Positions 40,899-42,873 of a DNA stretch of 42,873 nucleotides are shown piece after piece; the first letter of the stretch is position 1, and every line of letters starts with the position of its first letter. The stretch is from Fredinandcohnia aciditolerans. GTDB taxonomy: Bacteria; Bacillota; Bacilli; Bacillales; Bacillaceae_L. The DNA lies in contig QGHH01000004.1 of assembly GCA_003640645.1 (NCBI GenBank), positions 1 through 42,873 on the forward strand, in the 5' to 3' direction. The notes beneath the pieces are model-generated. The model was not told the origin of the DNA. It worked only from the letters and a program-made list of their open reading frames with translations, and did not search any database. A program made the translations under genes and the position numbers.

Positions 40899-41903
40899 TT
40901 ATTTTTGAAGCCAGCTGATAGTTGGAATTGTTAGTCTTTTTTCTTCTACTCCTACACTAGATAAAAAAGTTGCTAAAAAGCGTTCATGTTCACTGGAATG
41001 CTTCAGAATGGATTCTAATTTTTTACAATGCCTTTCCATTTGCATCTCTGACCCTGTCATATAAAACTCCTCAATACACTCAAAAAAATGCAGTGGAAAT
41101 AAAAGGCGTGCATATAGAAGTCTCCAAGAGAAAGCAGAAAGTGGGGTGATTCGCTCATATTCCTTCAAAAAATGCACGATTTGCCTGTTTTGTCTTGTTT
41201 CACCATTAACATATTGGTCTCGAATGAATTCTGAAAGGTCCCTTGTATAATGATCAAAAACCCAATCCGTAGGTAGCTTCGTATACGAATTCCGATCCCA
41301 AGAATTTTCCGTAAAACGATGGTGACATACCGTGGCTGAATCAATTGCAGTTGGTGTTTCATCTATTTCTGTATCAACAAGATATTGGATTGCATTTTCT
41401 GTTAATCCTATATAATATGGAAATGCCTCGACAAATAAGGTTTCAAACTCATTTCGCGGATGCTGTTTTACCTTTTCCTTCCAGAACAGCTCCATTTGAT
41501 CCAATCTTTTTTCCCATAAGAATTTCCACTGTCCGATTCGGTTAACCTTTTTTACTTGGTAAGGAAAACTCCTACCACGTCTGTGAAACCTGGCCAACTC
41601 ATACCCTAATGAATCGGAAACTCTATGGCTATATACTGGACATCTAATAATAACTGCTTCTTCATCATTAATAATGGTGCTTAATTTCCCATCTGTTGTA
41701 GGTAAAATGGAGCCTACACGAATATCTCCCTTTTGAATCATGTAATCACTAAGATGTTTAATTTCAAGTAGTTCTTCTTGTTCCAAATATGATATTGGCA
41801 CAATACAATATACTATATTTCGATAGATGATCCCTTCATAGCCGAATACTTTTACAAATCGATCCACTTTTAATTTGTATTGCTCCAAAAGCGTTTCTTT
41901 CAT
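40899..41903 (-). CDS. yutH: YutH, spore coat protein with a degenerate kinase fold
   Basis: A 334-residue member of the CotS/YutH/YtaA group of coat-associated proteins, which resemble aminoglycoside phosphotransferase-type kinases. A catalytic-loop-like stretch is visible around CHHRFTENSW and WVFDHYTRDLSEFIRDQ, but the usual HxD...N arrangement is not clear, so kinase activity is doubtful. Location near hom and pgpA agrees with yutH. ATG 41903 has GGGGAGTG about 7 nt upstream. It probably depends on a mother-cell sigma factor, though I could not assign a promoter. Confidence 0.82.
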   Translation of the reverse strand: MKETLLEQYKLKVDRFVKVFGYEGIIYRNIVYCIVPISYLEQEELLEIKHLSDYMIQKGDIRVGSILPTTDGKLSTIINDEEAVIIRCPVYSHRVSDSLGYELARFHRRGRSFPYQVKKVNRIGQWKFLWEKRLDQMELFWKEKVKQHPRNEFETLFVEAFPYYIGLTENAIQYLVDTEIDETPTAIDSATVCHHRFTENSWDRNSYTKLPTDWVFDHYTRDLSEFIRDQYVNGETRQNRQIVHFLKEYERITPLSAFSWRLLYARLLFPLHFFECIEEFYMTGSEMQMERHCKKLESILKHSSEHERFLATFLSSVGVEEKRLTIPTISWLQK

Positions 41904-42047
41904 AAAACATCACTCCCCGTTCATACTATTAAGAAACGTATTGATTTGTATAAAACATCTATATGAAACAAAACATCATTACTTGTGGTAAACTAGGAAA
42001 TATTAGTAAAAAATTATTTTGAAATCAAAAGAAATTAGGTGAACAAG

Positions 42048-42548
42048 ATGAGTCAAGAAAATAAAATGAACGCGATTGAAAAAACAGCCAGAAAATGGTT
42101 GGAGGAAAGAGGCGTCACCATTCAGGATATTGCGGAGTTGGTGTATTATCTACAAAGCAAATATCACCCAGATTTAAAAATGGAAGAATGTATTCATAAT
42201 GTTGACCGCGTGTTAACAAAGCGTGAAATCCAAAATGCAGTGTTAACAGGGATTCAATTAGATAAACTTGCAGAGAAAGGCTTACTTGAGGAGCCACTCC
42301 TCTCAACAATCAAAGTGGACGAAGGACTTTATGGTGTAGATGAAATCCTTGCCTTTTCAATTGTGAACGTTTACGGCTCGATCGGATTTACAAACTACGG
42401 ATATATTGATAAGAAAAAACCTGGTATATTAGAACGCCTAAATGATAAATCAACTGGGGAATGTCATACATTTTTAGATGATATTGTGGGCGCAATTGCA
42501 GCCGCAGCTTCAAGTCGTTTAGCACATAGAGCAGCTAACGTAGAATAA
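42048..42548 (+). CDS. yutG: phosphatidylglycerophosphatase A family protein (YutG)
   Basis: A 166-residue PgpA-type protein that would remove the phosphate from phosphatidylglycerol phosphate. Conserved parts include EKTARKWLEERGV, FSIVNVYGSIGFTNYGYIDKKK and FLDDIVGAIAAAASSRLAHR. Unlike E. coli PgpA it has no strong membrane segments, which is usual for the Bacillus form. ATG 42048 has TTAGGTGA 5 nt upstream; a GTG at 42039 lies inside that site. It is divergent from yutH and ends at a strong terminator. Confidence 0.85.
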   Translation: MSQENKMNAIEKTARKWLEERGVTIQDIAELVYYLQSKYHPDLKMEECIHNVDRVLTKREIQNAVLTGIQLDKLAEKGLLEEPLLSTIKVDEGLYGVDEILAFSIVNVYGSIGFTNYGYIDKKKPGILERLNDKSTGECHTFLDDIVGAIAAAASSRLAHRAANVE

Positions 42549-42597
42549 GGATATAAAAGACCAAATCCAAGCGTCACGGGTTCCAGTGCAAAGCAGT

Positions 42598-42627
42598 AAG
42601 CGTGAATTCACAAACGAATTCACGCTT
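42598..42627 (+). terminator. terminator of yutG
   Basis: A 12-bp perfect stem AAGCGTGAATTC / GAATTCACGCTT, 6-nt loop, T-run. Confidence 0.9.
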
Positions 42628-42678
42628 TTTTTAATTTCTGAGTGTAGTAGGAAAACCTAACATTAAAGGAATTACTTG

Positions 42679-42873
42679 ACTTCGGACACTACTGCGATCA
42701 TTTTGCGTATCCTTGTCCGAAGATGCCTAAACTTCAGACATCACCACATTGATTTTGACTTAGCTTGTCTGAAGATACTTAGACTTCAGACACTACTGCG
42801 ATCATTTTGCCTATCTGTGCCCGAAGATGCATGAACTTCGGACACTGCTGCAATGATTCTGTCTTCTCCTGTC
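42679..42873. repeat. second 52-bp tandem repeat array, at least 3.7 copies
   Basis: Units begin at 42679, 42731, 42783 and 42835, an exact 52-bp step, and continue past the window edge. Each has 9-bp inverted arms 25 nt apart: CTTCGGACA (42680-42688) with TGTCCGAAG (42714-42722), and CTTCAGACA (42732-42740) with TGTCTGAAG (42766-42774). The sequence is unrelated to the array at 1-509. Confidence 0.95.

Noticed and set aside
42679-42873. CRISPR array or rRNA/tRNA region
   Set aside because: Same reasoning: no variable spacers; no tRNA-like cloverleaf seen.

Overview
The window is chromosomal DNA from a low-GC, spore-forming member of the Bacillaceae. Three things point there: the gene order closely follows the yug/yux/mrp/yui/yut region of Bacillus subtilis as I remember it, ribosome-binding sites are strong AGGAGG-type with frequent GTG/TTG starts, and there are sporulation-linked genes (kapB, kapD, yuzC, yutH). 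Nothing looks like a plasmid, phage, insertion sequence, CRISPR array, tRNA or rRNA. The species cannot be named from the sequence alone.

Layout. 1-510: a 52-bp tandem repeat array. 606-8003: yugE (DUF1871), a small membrane protein, kapB, a LysM/NlpC-P60 cell-wall hydrolase, kapD, the MFS transporter yuxJ, the class A penicillin-binding protein pbpD, and yufK. 8112-10276: two small unknown membrane proteins and a CPA2-type Na+/H+ antiporter. 10606-16364: the complete seven-gene mrpABCDEFG operon. 16553-19609: a thioesterase (yuxO), a PQQ-type sugar dehydrogenase lipoprotein, a DedA protein and a short-chain dehydrogenase; these last three sit where B. subtilis has comQXPA-degQ. 19689-21876: yuzC, two very small genes, an XRE regulator and a TauE/SafE permease. 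22155-27341: bioY under two apparent BirA operators, an OpuA-type glycine betaine ABC transporter (permease fused to a circularly permuted binding domain), and the antiporter yuiF. 27875-32744: pepA, yuiD, yuiC, yuiB and the type II NADH dehydrogenase yumB. 33091-36222: a block of small Fe-S/thiol proteins (yutM, yuzB, yuzD, yutI) with a second NDH-2-like flavoprotein (yutJ). 36370-42548: hom-thrC-thrB, a D-2-hydroxyacid dehydrogenase, yutH and pgpA. 42679-42873: a second, unrelated 52-bp tandem array.

Functional themes. Three sodium/proton systems (CPA2 antiporter, Mrp complex, YuiF) and a compatible-solute importer occur within about 18 kb, giving the window a strong Na+/pH/osmotic character. 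A second theme is redox and Fe-S handling. A third is the cell wall (PbpD, LysM-NlpC/P60, YuiC).

I found no new multi-gene enzyme or defence system. The least explained signal is in the non-coding DNA. There are five separate intergenic tandem arrays with unit lengths of about 20, 20-21, 31, 52 and 52 bp, all close to whole multiples of the DNA helical repeat. There is also a roughly 90-bp palindromic interspersed element in three copies, two of which flank yuxJ as direct repeats. Other points worth checking are the doubled BirA operator before bioY, two genes whose best-spaced start codon would be ATT, a plus-strand terminator with no gene in front of it, and kapB without kinB.
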